A DNA stretch of 64,000 nucleotides. Origin: Candidatus Promineifilum breve. Its GTDB lineage: Bacteria > Chloroflexota > Anaerolineae > Promineifilales > Promineifilaceae. Position numbers and translations under genes: made by a program. Positions 24,220 through 33,645 of this stretch are shown here, piece by piece (within the stretch, counting starts at the first letter, position 1; each line of letters begins with the position of its first letter). The DNA is taken from the NCBI RefSeq assembly GCF_900066015.1, contig NZ_LN890655.1:2086726-2150725 (forward strand), given 5' to 3'. The notes beneath the pieces were generated by a model. The model was not told the DNA's origin, did no database searches, and worked only from the letters and a program-made list of their open reading frames with translations.

Positions 24220-26202
24220 ATGCACCCGACCGGCATCGGCATCGGTCACGAGGCGTTGGTCGCCGCCTGGCAGGCGTTCATGGAAAACGGCCGGGCGGAG
24301 GAAATCGCCGGCGGCATCGACCCGGCCGTCGTCCGCTCGTGGCGGCGCTGTGTCTACCGCTTCAATCCCCAGTCACGGCCGCGCCCGGCGTCGATCAGCC
24401 GCAACGCGCTCTATTCCATCATTCGGGCGCAGCAAGACCTGATCACCATCGCCACACCCTTCATCGAGGACATCCACCAATTCACCGAAGGGTCGCGCTA
24501 TGCCGTGGCCCTGGCCGACGGCGCGGGCTGCCTGCTCATCATCGGCGGCGACCCGACGGCCGTGGAACAGGCCGGCGCGTTGGGCTTCAGCCAGGGAACT
24601 TACTGGTCGGAGAACAGCGCCGGTACCAACGGGCTGGGGTTGGCCCTGATGGAAGCCATGCCGGTGCAGGTGGTGGGGGCGGAGCACTATTTCAGCTATC
24701 TCCACGAGTTCGTCACCGCCGCCGCGCCCATCCACGACGTGCGCGGCCGGGTGATTGGGCTGTTGGGCATGATCGGGCCGCGCGACCCGGTCACGTCCCA
24801 CACGCTGGGGCTGGTCATGGCGGCGGCGCGGGCCATTGGCAACCAGCTTCAGGCCAACTGGTATCTGGAAGAGGCCAACCAGCACCTGGGCCAGGTCAAC
24901 ACCATCCTGGGGGCCATCGTGGAGGGCGTCATCGTCTGGAACCAGCAGGGCGAAATCCGCCACGTGAACGAGCAGGCGGCCAACATGCTCCAGATCAACC
25001 CGCGCACGGTCGTGGGCCGGCCGCTGGCCGACGTGGTACGGCTGCCGCCGGAACTGGTGACGGCCATCGACGCCGGCGACGAGTTTCGCGATGTGGAGGT
25101 GAGCCTCCAGGCGCTGGGGCGCGACGTGCGCTGCGTGGTGACGCTGCGGCCCATCTTCGAGGCCGGGGCGCAACCGGTCAGCTACGTGGCCCTGCTCAGC
25201 CCCATCGAACACGTGCGCCAGATCGCCCAGCAGCAGTATGGCGCGCAGACCGGCCTGAGCATCGAGGACATCCAGGCTGATTCGCCCGGAATGCGGCGCG
25301 TGGTGCGCCAGAGCCGCACGGCGGCCCGCGGCGCGGCCCCGGTGCTCATCCTGGGCGAGGGCGGCGTGGGCAAGAACCTGCTGGCGCGGGCCATCCACAA
25401 CGACGGGCCGCGGGCCGATAGGCCGTTCATCGACATCAATTGCCGGGCCATCCCCCACGAATTGATGACCCGCGAGATATTGGGGCGCGAGCAGGACACC
25501 AACACCCGCGGCCAGCCCAGCAAATTCGAGTTGGCCGACGGCGGCACGCTGCTGCTCGACCAGATCGAGAACCTGACGCTGGAGCTACAGGCAGCGCTGC
25601 TCCACGTCATCGAGACGCGCCACGTGACCCGGCTGGGCAGCTCCCAACCCATCCCGGTTGACGTGCGCATCGTGGGCGCGACGACGGCCAACCTCGAAGA
25701 GCTAGTGGCCCAGGGCAACTTCCTGTCGCACCTCTATTACCGCTTCGGCGTGTTCAAGATCGACGTGCCGCCGCTGCGCGAACGGGTGGAGGACATCCCT
25801 CTGCTGGCCGAGCGCTTTCTGGCCCGGCAGACGGCGCGCGAGGAGCGGCCCATGTGGATTGAGGATGAGGCGGTGCGCTTTCTGACGCGCTACCCGTGGC
25901 CGGGCAACGTGCGCGAACTGGAGAGCGCGCTGGAGCGAGCCATGAGCCAGAGCCGCGATAGCGTCATCCGGCCGGGCGACCTGCCGGAGATGGTGCGCAA
26001 CGGCCGCGTGCTGAGCGGCCGCCATCCGCTGGCCCAGCCGGTGCTGTCGGTGGACGAAGCCGAGCGCGAGGCCATCTTCCGCGCCGGGTGGGCTTGCAAC
26101 GGCCGGGTGACGGAGATGGCCGGGCTGTTGGGCATCGGCCGCTCGACCCTGTGGCGCAAGATGAGACAGTTGGAAATTTCGCCGTCAATTTTCAAGAATT
26201 GA
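24220..26202 (+). CDS. DhaR/AcoR-like AAA+ transcriptional regulator with degenerate sigma54-contact motif
   Basis: A 660-residue protein: an N-terminal GAF-type sensor (about 30-215), a PAS domain (about 225-330), an AAA+ domain (about 350-590) and a Fis-type helix-turn-helix (about 625-655). Walker A GEGGVGKN is at 379-386, Walker B is LDQI rather than LDEI, and the arginine region PPLRERVED is present. The GAFTGA loop that contacts sigma54 is absent: that part reads REQDTNTRGQPS (423-434). E. coli DhaR, also of this family, acts at a sigma70 promoter, and the same is likely here. It faces the glycerol/dihydroxyacetone genes. Confidence 0.9.
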   Translation: MHPTGIGIGHEALVAAWQAFMENGRAEEIAGGIDPAVVRSWRRCVYRFNPQSRPRPASISRNALYSIIRAQQDLITIATPFIEDIHQFTEGSRYAVALADGAGCLLIIGGDPTAVEQAGALGFSQGTYWSENSAGTNGLGLALMEAMPVQVVGAEHYFSYLHEFVTAAAPIHDVRGRVIGLLGMIGPRDPVTSHTLGLVMAAARAIGNQLQANWYLEEANQHLGQVNTILGAIVEGVIVWNQQGEIRHVNEQAANMLQINPRTVVGRPLADVVRLPPELVTAIDAGDEFRDVEVSLQALGRDVRCVVTLRPIFEAGAQPVSYVALLSPIEHVRQIAQQQYGAQTGLSIEDIQADSPGMRRVVRQSRTAARGAAPVLILGEGGVGKNLLARAIHNDGPRADRPFIDINCRAIPHELMTREILGREQDTNTRGQPSKFELADGGTLLLDQIENLTLELQAALLHVIETRHVTRLGSSQPIPVDVRIVGATTANLEELVAQGNFLSHLYYRFGVFKIDVPPLRERVEDIPLLAERFLARQTAREERPMWIEDEAVRFLTRYPWPGNVRELESALERAMSQSRDSVIRPGDLPEMVRNGRVLSGRHPLAQPVLSVDEAEREAIFRAGWACNGRVTEMAGLLGIGRSTLWRKMRQLEISPSIFKN

Positions 26203-26203
26203 T

Positions 26204-26253
26204 ACGTTTCAATATGAAACGTGAGGTTTGATCTTTCGTTTCTAATTGAAACG
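26204..26253 (+). promoter_or_regulatory. Paired CGTTTC/GAAACG dyads, candidate DhaR-like sites
   Basis: Dyad 1 (26204-26222) is ACGTTTCA-ATA-TGAAACGT, perfect over eight bases. Dyad 2 (26237-26253) is CGTTTC-TAATT-GAAACG. Their centres are 32 bp apart, about three helical turns, so both face the same side. Dyad 2 ends 15 bp upstream of a -35 box. A further CAGAAACG...CGTTTCTG pair lies at 26553-26591, close to glpF. Confidence 0.7.
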
Positions 26254-26268
26254 TTTTTTGCTGATCGC

Positions 26269-26297
26269 TTGACCCCCACCCCATGACCCATTAAGAT
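26269..26297 (+). promoter_or_regulatory. Sigma70-type promoter of the glycerol/DHA operon
   Basis: TTGACC (26269-26274), 17 nt, then TAAGAT (26292-26297). No -24/-12 sigma54 element (GG and GC ten bases apart in the right context) is evident in this gap. Transcription from here gives a leader of about 310 nt before glpF. Confidence 0.55.
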
Positions 26298-26302
26298 GTA
26301 GC

Positions 26303-26619
26303 TTGTGTGTGTTGCACAACCCGGCTGCCTGCTGATTGGATAAGGTGCATACCACATTCTGTCCGTCAATCATTGCTGCTGTCTACGCCGCACGTCTATG
26401 AGTACCGTGGGGAAGCTGCTCAGCCGTTCTGATCCTTCACATAGGTTCCGGCTGTCCGTTTGTGGTGCTTGTTTAGCGTGTCTGGAAGAGGAGGTTCTAA
26501 CTATCGAAGAAACTATCCCTCAATTCCCCCCTGGGCAATGCGACTTCCAAAACAGAAACGTCTTTGTCTTTCAACATTTTCAACGTTTCTGACAGCACAA
26601 GAGCAAAAAGGAGCGAACA
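26303..26619 (+). other. Long leader upstream of glpF
   Basis: About 310 bases without a convincing gene. Short open frames exist but lack ribosome-binding sites and family similarity. It contains the inverted pair CAGAAACG (26553-26560) and CGTTTCTG (26584-26591), which could be a hairpin in RNA or another operator pair. AAGGAG precedes the glpF ATG. Confidence 0.5.
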
Positions 26620-27345
26620 ATGAGTGCATATATTGGTGAAGTAATCGGCACAATGCTGCTTATCATCCTCGGCGATGGCGTCGTCGCCAACGTCGTCCTG
26701 GGCAAGACCAAGGGCAACAGCGCGGGCTGGATCGTCATCACCACGGGCTGGGCCTTGGCCGTCTTCGTGGCCGTCATGGTCACCGGCACCATCAGTGGCG
26801 CGCATCTGAACCCGGCCGTCACCGTCGGCCTGGCCGTGGCCGGCAGCTTCAGCTGGGGCCAGGTCCCCGGCTACATCATCGCCCAGCTCGTCGGCGCCTT
26901 CCTGGGCGCGGTCATCGTCTGGTTGGCCTACTACCAGCACTGGGCGGCCACCCCCGACCCCGGCTCGAAGCTGGCCGTCTTCTCGACCGGCCCGGCCATC
27001 CGCAACACGGTCTGGAATCTGGTTACCGAGATCATCGGCACCTTCATGCTGGTCTTCGGCGTGTTGGGCATCCGCGGCGCGGTCATGGGCACCGAAGCGA
27101 TCGACCTGGGCGCGTTGGGCGCTTTGCCGGTGGCCTTCCTGGTGTGGGGCATCGGCCTCTCGTTGGGCGGGCCCACGGGCTATGCCATCAATCCGGCCCG
27201 CGACCTGGGGCCGCGCATCGCCCATTTCCTTCTGCCCATCCCCGGCAAGGGCGGCTCCGACTGGGGCTACTCGTGGATCCCGGTCGTTGGGCCAATCGTG
27301 GGCGGCATCATCGGCGCTCTGTTGTGGGGCATCCTGGGCTGGTAA
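26620..27345 (+). CDS. glpF: Glycerol uptake facilitator (aquaglyceroporin)
   Basis: MIP-family channel of 241 residues with six membrane helices and two half-helices. The NPA boxes are HLNPAVTVG and [11 protein letters not shown]. Asp directly after the second NPAR marks glycerol-conducting members rather than water-selective aquaporins. It heads the glycerol/dihydroxyacetone operon and supplies glycerol or other small polyols to the kinases encoded downstream. Confidence 0.95.
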   Translation: MSAYIGEVIGTMLLIILGDGVVANVVLGKTKGNSAGWIVITTGWALAVFVAVMVTGTISGAHLNPAVTVGLAVAGSFSWGQVPGYIIAQLVGAFLGAVIVWLAYYQHWAATPDPGSKLAVFSTGPAIRNTVWNLVTEIIGTFMLVFGVLGIRGAVMGTEAIDLGALGALPVAFLVWGIGLSLGGPTGYAINPARDLGPRIAHFLLPIPGKGGSDWGYSWIPVVGPIVGGIIGALLWGILGW

Positions 27346-27366
27346 GCCCACCAGCGGACTAATTGC

Positions 27367-27398
27367 GGCGCTTCCCGCTCATGGGGGCGGGGAGCGCC
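27367..27398 (+). other. Hairpin between glpF and dhaK
   Basis: GGCGCTTCCCGC pairs with GCGGGGAGCGCC around a short loop (one mismatch). No U-tract follows. It probably protects or separates segments of the operon mRNA. Confidence 0.6.
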
Positions 27399-27428
27399 AC
27401 CAGACATGAGACCACACAAGGATTACCC

Positions 27429-28505
27429 ATGAAAAAATTGATCAATGCGGTTCCCGACGTCGTCAAAGAACAACTGGAGGGCATGGCCGCCGCCCACCCC
27501 GATCAACTGAAAGTCCATTACGATGACGCCAACTTCGTCTATCGCGCCGACGCGCCGGTGCCCGGCAAAGTGGCGATTATCTCCGGCGGCGGCAGCGGCC
27601 ACGAGCCGATGCACGGCGGCTTCGTCGGCATGGGCATGCTCGACGCCGCCTGCCCCGGCGAAGTCTTCACCTCGCCCACACCGGTGCAGATGTACGAGGC
27701 GGCCAAGATGGTCAACAGCGGCGCGGGCGTGCTGTTTCTGGTGAAAAACTACACCGGCGACGTGCTCAATTTCGAGACGGCCGCCGAATTGGCCCACGGC
27801 GACGGCATCCCCGTCCAGAACATCCTCATCGACGACGACGTGGCTGTGAAGGACAGCCTCTATACCGCCGGGCGGCGGGGCGTGGGCACCACAGTCCTCG
27901 TCGAGAAGATCGTCGGCGCGGCGGCCGAGGCCGGCTACAACCTGGATCAATGCGCCGACCTGGCCCGCAAGGCCAACAGCTACGGGCGCAGCATGGGCAT
28001 GGCCCTGACTTCCTGCACTGTGCCCGCCGCCGGCAAGCCCACCTTTGAACTGGGCGAGAACGAGATGGAGTTCGGCATCGGCATCCACGGCGAGCCGGGC
28101 CAGAAGCGCATGCCCTTCACCACGGCCGACGAGGTGACCAAGCTGATGGCCGAGGAGATCATCACCGACCCGGCCTACACGCGCGTTGTCCGCGAATGGG
28201 ATCGCGACGCCGGCGACTGGGTCGATATATCGCTGACCGACGAACCCCTCAAGAAGGGCGACCGGGTCATCGCCTTCGTCAACAGCATGGGCGGTACGCC
28301 CGTCTCCGAGCTATACGCCGTCTATCGCAAGCTCGATGAAGTGTGTAAAGCCCACGGCATCGAGATCGCCCGCAATCTGATCGGCCCCTACATTACCTCG
28401 CTGGAAATGGCCGGCATGTCGATCACCCTGCTGAAGGCCGACGACGAAATCCTGAAATTCTGGGACGCGCCGGTGAAGACGCCGGGCTTGCGGTGGGGCG
28501 TCTAA
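27429..28505 (+). CDS. dhaK: PTS-dependent dihydroxyacetone kinase, substrate-binding subunit
   Basis: DhaK of 358 residues binds dihydroxyacetone covalently as a hemiaminal through a histidine, here His220 in [23 protein letters not shown] (from about 53, including His58) forms the rest of the pocket. The C-terminus lacks the fused ATP-binding DhaL domain of ATP-dependent kinases, and a separate dhaL follows three bases later, so this is the PEP-dependent type. The matching phosphodonor is the DhaM fusion encoded at 34431-36971. Confidence 0.96.
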   Translation: MKKLINAVPDVVKEQLEGMAAAHPDQLKVHYDDANFVYRADAPVPGKVAIISGGGSGHEPMHGGFVGMGMLDAACPGEVFTSPTPVQMYEAAKMVNSGAGVLFLVKNYTGDVLNFETAAELAHGDGIPVQNILIDDDVAVKDSLYTAGRRGVGTTVLVEKIVGAAAEAGYNLDQCADLARKANSYGRSMGMALTSCTVPAAGKPTFELGENEMEFGIGIHGEPGQKRMPFTTADEVTKLMAEEIITDPAYTRVVREWDRDAGDWVDISLTDEPLKKGDRVIAFVNSMGGTPVSELYAVYRKLDEVCKAHGIEIARNLIGPYITSLEMAGMSITLLKADDEILKFWDAPVKTPGLRWGV

Positions 28506-28508
28506 ACA

Positions 28509-29138
<630 letters not shown>

Positions 29139-29228
29139 CAGTGGGCAGTGGGTAGTGGGTAGTGGGTAGTGCTCAGTCAGAAACTGACCACTGACCACTG
29201 ACCACTAAGCACTATCCACTGACCACTA
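29139..29228. repeat. Palindromic heptad array (AGTGGGT / GACCACT)
   Basis: The left half is five to six 7-nt units of the type AGTGGGT (29139-29179). The right half is GACCACT repeated three times, then AAGCACT, ATCCACT and GACCACT (29183-29228). The halves are complementary and fold into one long imperfect hairpin between dhaL and glpK. Similar CCACTG heptads are at 55282-55367, and one-sided heptads at 62965-62999. Confidence 0.9.
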
Positions 29229-29249
29229 ATTAGCAAAGGAGAATTCACA

Positions 29250-30758
29250 ATGGCGGATTACGTTGCAGCAGTCGATCAGGGTACCACCAGTACCCGGTGC
29301 ATGATTTTCAACCATCACGGTTTGCCGGTCGGCATTCACCAGATGGAGCACAAGCAAATCTATCCCCAGGCCGGTTGGGTCGAGCACGATCCGATGGAGA
29401 TCTGGGCCAGGACGCAGGACGTCATCAAGGGCGCGCTGAAGAACGCCGGCATCACGGCCAAGGACATCGCCGCCGTCGGCATCACCAACCAGCGCGAGAC
29501 CACTGTCGTCTGGGACAAGAAGACGGGGCAGCCCTACTACAACGCCATCGTCTGGCAAGACACGCGCACCGACAAGCTCATCAAGGATTTCGAGGGCAAC
29601 GTCGGCCAGAACCGCTTCCGCGATAAGGTCGGGTTGCCGCTGGCGACCTACTTCTCCGGCCCCAAGGTGCGCTGGATTCTGGATAACGTGCCCGAGGCCA
29701 AGGCCGCCGCCGAGCGCGGCGACGCTGTCTTCGGCAACATCGACACCTGGGTCATCTGGAATCTGACCGGCGGCGTCGACGGCGGCGCGCACGTCACCGA
29801 CGTATCCAACGCCAGCCGCACGATGTTGATGAACCTCAAGACGCTGGATTGGGACGCCGACATCGCCCAGATCATGGGCGTGCCCCTCAGCATGCTGCCC
29901 AAGGTCATGCCCTCCTCGGCCGTCTATGGTCATACGCGGGAAAACGGCCCGTTCGGCGGCCGTATCCCCGTCAGCGGCGACCTGGGCGACCAGCAGGCGG
30001 CCACCGTGGGCCAGGCGGCCCTCAGCCCCGGCGAGGCCAAGAACACCTACGGCACCGGCTGCTTCATGATCATGAACACCGGCACCGAGATCGTGCCGTC
30101 GAAGAACGGCCTGCTGACCACCCTGTGCTACAAGTTCGGCGACAAGCCGGCCGTGTATGCCCTGGAAGGCTCCATCGCCATCACCGGCGCGCTGGTGCAG
30201 TGGCTGCGTGACAACCTGAACTTCTTCGACTACAGCCCGCACATCGAGGATTACGCCAAGTCCGTGGAGGATAACGGCGGCGTCTACTTCGTGCCCGCTT
30301 TCTCCGGCCTGTTTGCGCCCTATTGGAAGTCCGACGCCCGCGGGGCCATCGTCGGCCTGACGCGCTACGTCAACAAGGGCCACATCGCCCGCGCCGCGCT
30401 GGAGGCCACCGCCTATCAGACCCGCGAGGTGCTGGACGCCATGAACGCCGACTCCGGCGTGCCGTTGACGGCGTTGAAGGTCGATGGCGGCATGGTCTAC
30501 AACGACACCCTGATGCAGTTCCAGGCCGACGTGCTCGGCGTGCCGGTCATTCGGCCGCAGGTGGCCGAGACGACAGCCCTGGGCGCGGCCTATGCCGCCG
30601 GTCTGGCCGTCGGCTTCTGGAAGAGCGAGGACGACATCCGCGAGAACTGGGCCATGGCCAAGACGTGGGAACCCGACCCCGACAGCAAGGCCGGCACCGA
30701 GAACTACCGGATGTGGAAGAAGGCCGTCACCCGCACCTTCGATTGGGTAGAGCACTGA
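29250..30758 (+). CDS. glpK: Glycerol kinase
   Basis: FGGY-family kinase of 502 residues, typical for GlpK. It phosphorylates glycerol to sn-glycerol 3-phosphate. The N-terminal DQGTTSTR phosphate loop, the substrate segment [11 protein letters not shown] and [31 protein letters not shown] and [10 protein letters not shown] are all present. Residues needed for IIA-Glc inhibition in enterobacteria are not evident. The product feeds GlpA, encoded next. Confidence 0.97.
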   Translation: MADYVAAVDQGTTSTRCMIFNHHGLPVGIHQMEHKQIYPQAGWVEHDPMEIWARTQDVIKGALKNAGITAKDIAAVGITNQRETTVVWDKKTGQPYYNAIVWQDTRTDKLIKDFEGNVGQNRFRDKVGLPLATYFSGPKVRWILDNVPEAKAAAERGDAVFGNIDTWVIWNLTGGVDGGAHVTDVSNASRTMLMNLKTLDWDADIAQIMGVPLSMLPKVMPSSAVYGHTRENGPFGGRIPVSGDLGDQQAATVGQAALSPGEAKNTYGTGCFMIMNTGTEIVPSKNGLLTTLCYKFGDKPAVYALEGSIAITGALVQWLRDNLNFFDYSPHIEDYAKSVEDNGGVYFVPAFSGLFAPYWKSDARGAIVGLTRYVNKGHIARAALEATAYQTREVLDAMNADSGVPLTALKVDGGMVYNDTLMQFQADVLGVPVIRPQVAETTALGAAYAAGLAVGFWKSEDDIRENWAMAKTWEPDPDSKAGTENYRMWKKAVTRTFDWVEH

Positions 30759-30811
30759 GCTTGAGCCGGCTGCCGCAAAGGCCGGCCGCGGTTAACCTGC
30801 CGACGTAGTAG

Positions 30812-30853
30812 TTCAGGGATCGGGCAGTGGGCGGCCACCGCCTGATCCCTGAA
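30812..30853 (+). other. Hairpin between glpK and glpA
   Basis: TTCAGGGATC (from about 30812) pairs with GATCCCTGAA (to about 30853), with GC-rich inner pairing (GGGCGG/CCGCC). No U-tract follows. It is one of several hairpins that mark the longer gaps of this operon. Confidence 0.65.
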
Positions 30854-30881
30854 TGGTTATTGGGAGAGCAACGAGGACACG

Positions 30882-32042
30882 ATGGCGTCATTTCATGCAG
30901 TCATCATCGGCGGCGGCGGGACGGGGGCGGCCGTGGCCCACGACCTGACCCTGCGCGGCTACAAGGTCACGCTGGTCGAGCGCGGCGAGGTCACGTCGGG
31001 CACGACCGGCCGCCACCACGGCCTGCTCCACAGCGGCGCGCGCTATGCCGTGAACGACAAGGAGTCGGCCGTCGAGTGCATCGAGGAGAATATGATCCTG
31101 CGCCGGATCGCGCCCGGCTCATTTGAACTCAACGACGGCTTATTTATTGCCCTGACCGAGGAAGAGGCCGCCTATAGCCACGAATTCATCGAGGCCTGCC
31201 ATGAGTGCGGCATTCCCGCCCGCCGCCTGACGGCCCGCGAAGTGCTGGAGCGCGAGCCGAACGTCAACCCCAAAGTCCTCATGGGCGTCCAGGTTCCCGA
31301 CGCCACGATGGACGCCATGCGCATGCCCCTGCGCTTCTTCGCCACGGCCCAGCACGCCGGGGCGACGATTAAGCCCTATACCGAGGTGGTCGATTTCATC
31401 AAGCGCGGCAACGCCGTCAGCGCCATCCGCGTGCGCGACCACACGACGAATAAGGAGTACGAGATCGGCGGCGACATTTTCATCAGCGCCGCCGGGGCGT
31501 GGAGCGGGCGGGTGGGGGATATGGTCGGCGTCGATGTGCCCATCCGGCCGTCGCCGGGCGTGATGCTGGCCGTGCGCGGCCGGCTGTGCAATATGGTCGT
31601 CAACCGGCTGCACAAATCCGGCGACGGCGACATCATCGTGCCCCAGCGCGCCCTGTCGGTCATCGGCACCAGTTCGTGGGTCGTGGAAGACCCCGATAAT
31701 CTGGGCCTGCCGCAAGACCACATCGACATGATGATCAAGTACGGCTCCGAATTGGTGCCGGGGGTGCGCACGGCCCCCTTCCGCGCGGCCTGGTCGGCGG
31801 CCCGGCCGCTCATCGGCCCGCGCGGGGCCGACACCGGCCGCGAATTGAGCCGCACGTTCAAATGTTTCGACCACGCCGACGAAGGCGTGGAGGGCTTCGT
31901 CACCATCACCGGCGGCAAGGCGACGACCCTGCGCGGCATGGCTGAGACGACGGCCAATGTCGTCTGCCGGAAGATGGGATACGAGGCGCCCTGCGGCACG
32001 CGCGATTTCGTGTTGCTGCCGCATACGGCCTATTATGCCTGA
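30882..32042 (+). CDS. glpA: Glycerol-3-phosphate dehydrogenase flavoprotein, short GlpA type
   Basis: A 386-residue FAD protein with clear similarity to the catalytic part of anaerobic GlpA: IIGGGGTGAAVAHDL, TTGRHHGLLHSGARYAV, VPDATMDAMR, SAAGAWSGRV, SVIGTSSWVVED, RPLIGP and TITGGKATTLRGMAE. E. coli GlpA has about 150 further residues with a Cys-rich [2Fe-2S] BFD domain; this protein stops after CRKMGYEAPCGTRDF. No glpB follows. The next genes encode SdhB-, SdhC- and SdhD-like subunits, so electrons probably leave through these. Confidence 0.9.
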   Translation: MASFHAVIIGGGGTGAAVAHDLTLRGYKVTLVERGEVTSGTTGRHHGLLHSGARYAVNDKESAVECIEENMILRRIAPGSFELNDGLFIALTEEEAAYSHEFIEACHECGIPARRLTAREVLEREPNVNPKVLMGVQVPDATMDAMRMPLRFFATAQHAGATIKPYTEVVDFIKRGNAVSAIRVRDHTTNKEYEIGGDIFISAAGAWSGRVGDMVGVDVPIRPSPGVMLAVRGRLCNMVVNRLHKSGDGDIIVPQRALSVIGTSSWVVEDPDNLGLPQDHIDMMIKYGSELVPGVRTAPFRAAWSAARPLIGPRGADTGRELSRTFKCFDHADEGVEGFVTITGGKATTLRGMAETTANVVCRKMGYEAPCGTRDFVLLPHTAYYA

Positions 32043-32089
32043 GCGCGGGCGAGTAGTGGGGCAGTATTCAGTGGTCTTAGAGAGGACTC

Positions 32090-32812
32090 ATGGCCGAACA
32101 GTTAATCGATTTCAAGGTCTTTCGTTATAAGCAGGGCCAGGCCGAGCCGACGTACCAGACCTTTCGCACGCCGTGCGACGAGAACACCACCGTGCTGGTG
32201 GCCTTGCAGGACATTCGCCGCGATCAGGACAGCTCGCTCATCCTGCGCCATTCCTGCCACCACGCCAGTTGCGGCACGTGCGGGCTGCGCATCAACGGCC
32301 GCGAGGAATTGGGCTGCGTGGTCAAGGTGCTGGAGTTGGGCACAGCGACGGTCACGGTGGAGCCGATGCGCAACATGCCGGTCATCAGCGATCTGGTGGT
32401 CAACATGGCCCCGTTCTACGACCGCTTCAACCGCGCCGGACTGCCCTTCATCCGCGAGAGCGAATATCTGGACGAGGCCGAGGTGGCCGAGGGGCTGGAG
32501 AGCTATTCGCGCTGCGAGAACTGCATCGAGTGTAATTTGTGCGTCTCGGCCTGCCCCATCATGGGCAGCGATGAGTTGTATCTCGGCCCGGCCACGCTGG
32601 CCGCCGTATGGCGCGTGGTCGAGGAGCCGCGCGGGCTAGAGACGCGGCCGTTGCTCGACTGGGTGGATAGCCAGAACGGCTGCTGGCGCTGCCACGTGGC
32701 CTACGAGTGCAACGCGGCCTGCCCGTCGGAGGTCTACCCCGGCGACAAGATCATGGCCCTGCGCCGCGAGTTGACCAAGCGCAAGTTCCGTGGGTTCTTT
32801 GGGAGAAGATGA
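32090..32812 (+). CDS. SdhB/FrdB-like iron-sulfur subunit
   Basis: A 240-residue three-cluster iron-sulfur protein. The [2Fe-2S] ligands are Cys56, 61, 64 and 76 (C-x4-C-x2-C-x11-C). Ferredoxin-like Cys142, 145, 148, 151, 155 and Cys198, 201, 207, 211 bind the [4Fe-4S] and second cluster, as in succinate dehydrogenase and fumarate reductase. No SdhA is encoded nearby; the flavoprotein in the operon is GlpA, 47 bases upstream. It should connect the flavin to the membrane anchors. Whether it belongs to an ordinary succinate dehydrogenase is the main alternative. Confidence 0.9.
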   Translation: MAEQLIDFKVFRYKQGQAEPTYQTFRTPCDENTTVLVALQDIRRDQDSSLILRHSCHHASCGTCGLRINGREELGCVVKVLELGTATVTVEPMRNMPVISDLVVNMAPFYDRFNRAGLPFIRESEYLDEAEVAEGLESYSRCENCIECNLCVSACPIMGSDELYLGPATLAAVWRVVEEPRGLETRPLLDWVDSQNGCWRCHVAYECNAACPSEVYPGDKIMALRRELTKRKFRGFFGRR

Positions 32813-32813
32813 T

Positions 32814-33218
32814 ATGCACGACATTCAACCGACCACCGATCCGGCGCGGCCCAAGTCGCCGTTGCGGGCCTGGTTCGATATTCGCGGCCGGGGGCTGGGG
32901 ACGTTGGCCTTTGCCCTCAATCGCCTGACGGCCATCGGCCTGACGATCTATCTCTTCCTGCATCTGGTCGTGCTGAGTCAGTTGTTGCGCGGCCCGGAGG
33001 GCTGGAACAGCTTCGTGGCCCTGGCCCGCTCGCCGCTGTTCCTGGCGCTCGACGTCGTGCTGCTGTTCGGCGTGGTCTATCACATGTTCAACGGCATCCG
33101 CGTGGCTCTGGTGGGCATGGGCGTGGCCCATCGGCAGCAGCGCGGCTTGTTCTATGGCCTGGTGGGCATCGGCCTGGTCTTGTTCGTCGTTGGGGCAGTC
33201 CTGATCTTCACCAAGTGA
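32814..33218 (+). CDS. SdhC-like cytochrome b membrane anchor subunit
   Basis: A 134-residue protein with three membrane helices. The N-terminal NRLTAIGLTIYLFLH matches the S/N-R-x-T quinone-site helix of SdhC, with His50 in helix 1. YHMFNGIR with His90 matches the S-x-x-Y-H-x-x-x-G-I-R-H heme-ligand helix. It starts one base after the iron-sulfur gene and should carry part of the quinone site and heme b. Confidence 0.85.
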   Translation: MHDIQPTTDPARPKSPLRAWFDIRGRGLGTLAFALNRLTAIGLTIYLFLHLVVLSQLLRGPEGWNSFVALARSPLFLALDVVLLFGVVYHMFNGIRVALVGMGVAHRQQRGLFYGLVGIGLVLFVVGAVLIFTK

Positions 33219-33247
33219 CGCCGCCATTGCGCCAGAGGAGTTAATCG

Positions 33248-33643
33248 ATGGATAACACGATCTCTCGCCGCTCGCTCGATCAAATGGCCGCCCAGCGCGA
33301 CCGCTCCGGCTCCATGTGGCTCGTCCAGGCCATCACCGGGCTGCTGCTGGTGGCCCTGCTGGGCACGCACATGATCGTCCACCACTTCGTCGTCGAGGGC
33401 GGTCTGCGCGACTTCCAGCAAGTGATGGACTACGTATCGAACCCCCTCGTCATGGTCATCGAGATATTATTCGTCATCTGCGCCACGGTCCACGGGCTGC
33501 TGGGGGTGCGCTCGATTCTGGTTGACCTGCGGCCGAGCGCCCGCGCGCTGGGTATCATCGAATGGGGTTTGCGGATCGTGGGCCTGGTCACCATTGTCTA
33601 CGGCATCTATCTGGCCGTGGCCCTGCAACGGATGGCGGGTTAG
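33248..33643 (+). CDS. SdhD-like membrane anchor subunit
   Basis: A 131-residue protein with three helices. Helix 1 contains GTHMIVHHF (His41, 45, 46), and helix 2 ends in VHGLLGVRSILVDL (His82), the pattern of SdhD-type anchors. Together with the preceding gene it gives the two-subunit, six-helix anchor of type A/B or C succinate:quinone oxidoreductases. An AGGAG-like site precedes its ATG. Confidence 0.85.
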   Translation: MDNTISRRSLDQMAAQRDRSGSMWLVQAITGLLLVALLGTHMIVHHFVVEGGLRDFQQVMDYVSNPLVMVIEILFVICATVHGLLGVRSILVDLRPSARALGIIEWGLRIVGLVTIVYGIYLAVALQRMAG

Positions 33644-33645
33644 CC

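Noticed and set aside
26398-26592. Small open frame in the glpF leader
   Set aside because: No ribosome-binding site, no similarity, and it overlaps candidate operator sequence.
26203-26619. Sigma54 promoter for the glycerol operon
   Set aside because: No GG-N10-GC element in proper context was found, and the adjacent AAA+ regulator lacks GAFTGA.
29226-30755. Minus-strand open frame of about 500 codons opposite glpK
   Set aside because: It exactly shadows the glycerol kinase gene and has only GC-driven composition.
32090-33643. Ordinary succinate dehydrogenase operon
   Set aside because: Considered first from the SdhB/C/D-like genes, but there is no SdhA in the operon and GlpA occupies its place. 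It remains the main alternative to test.
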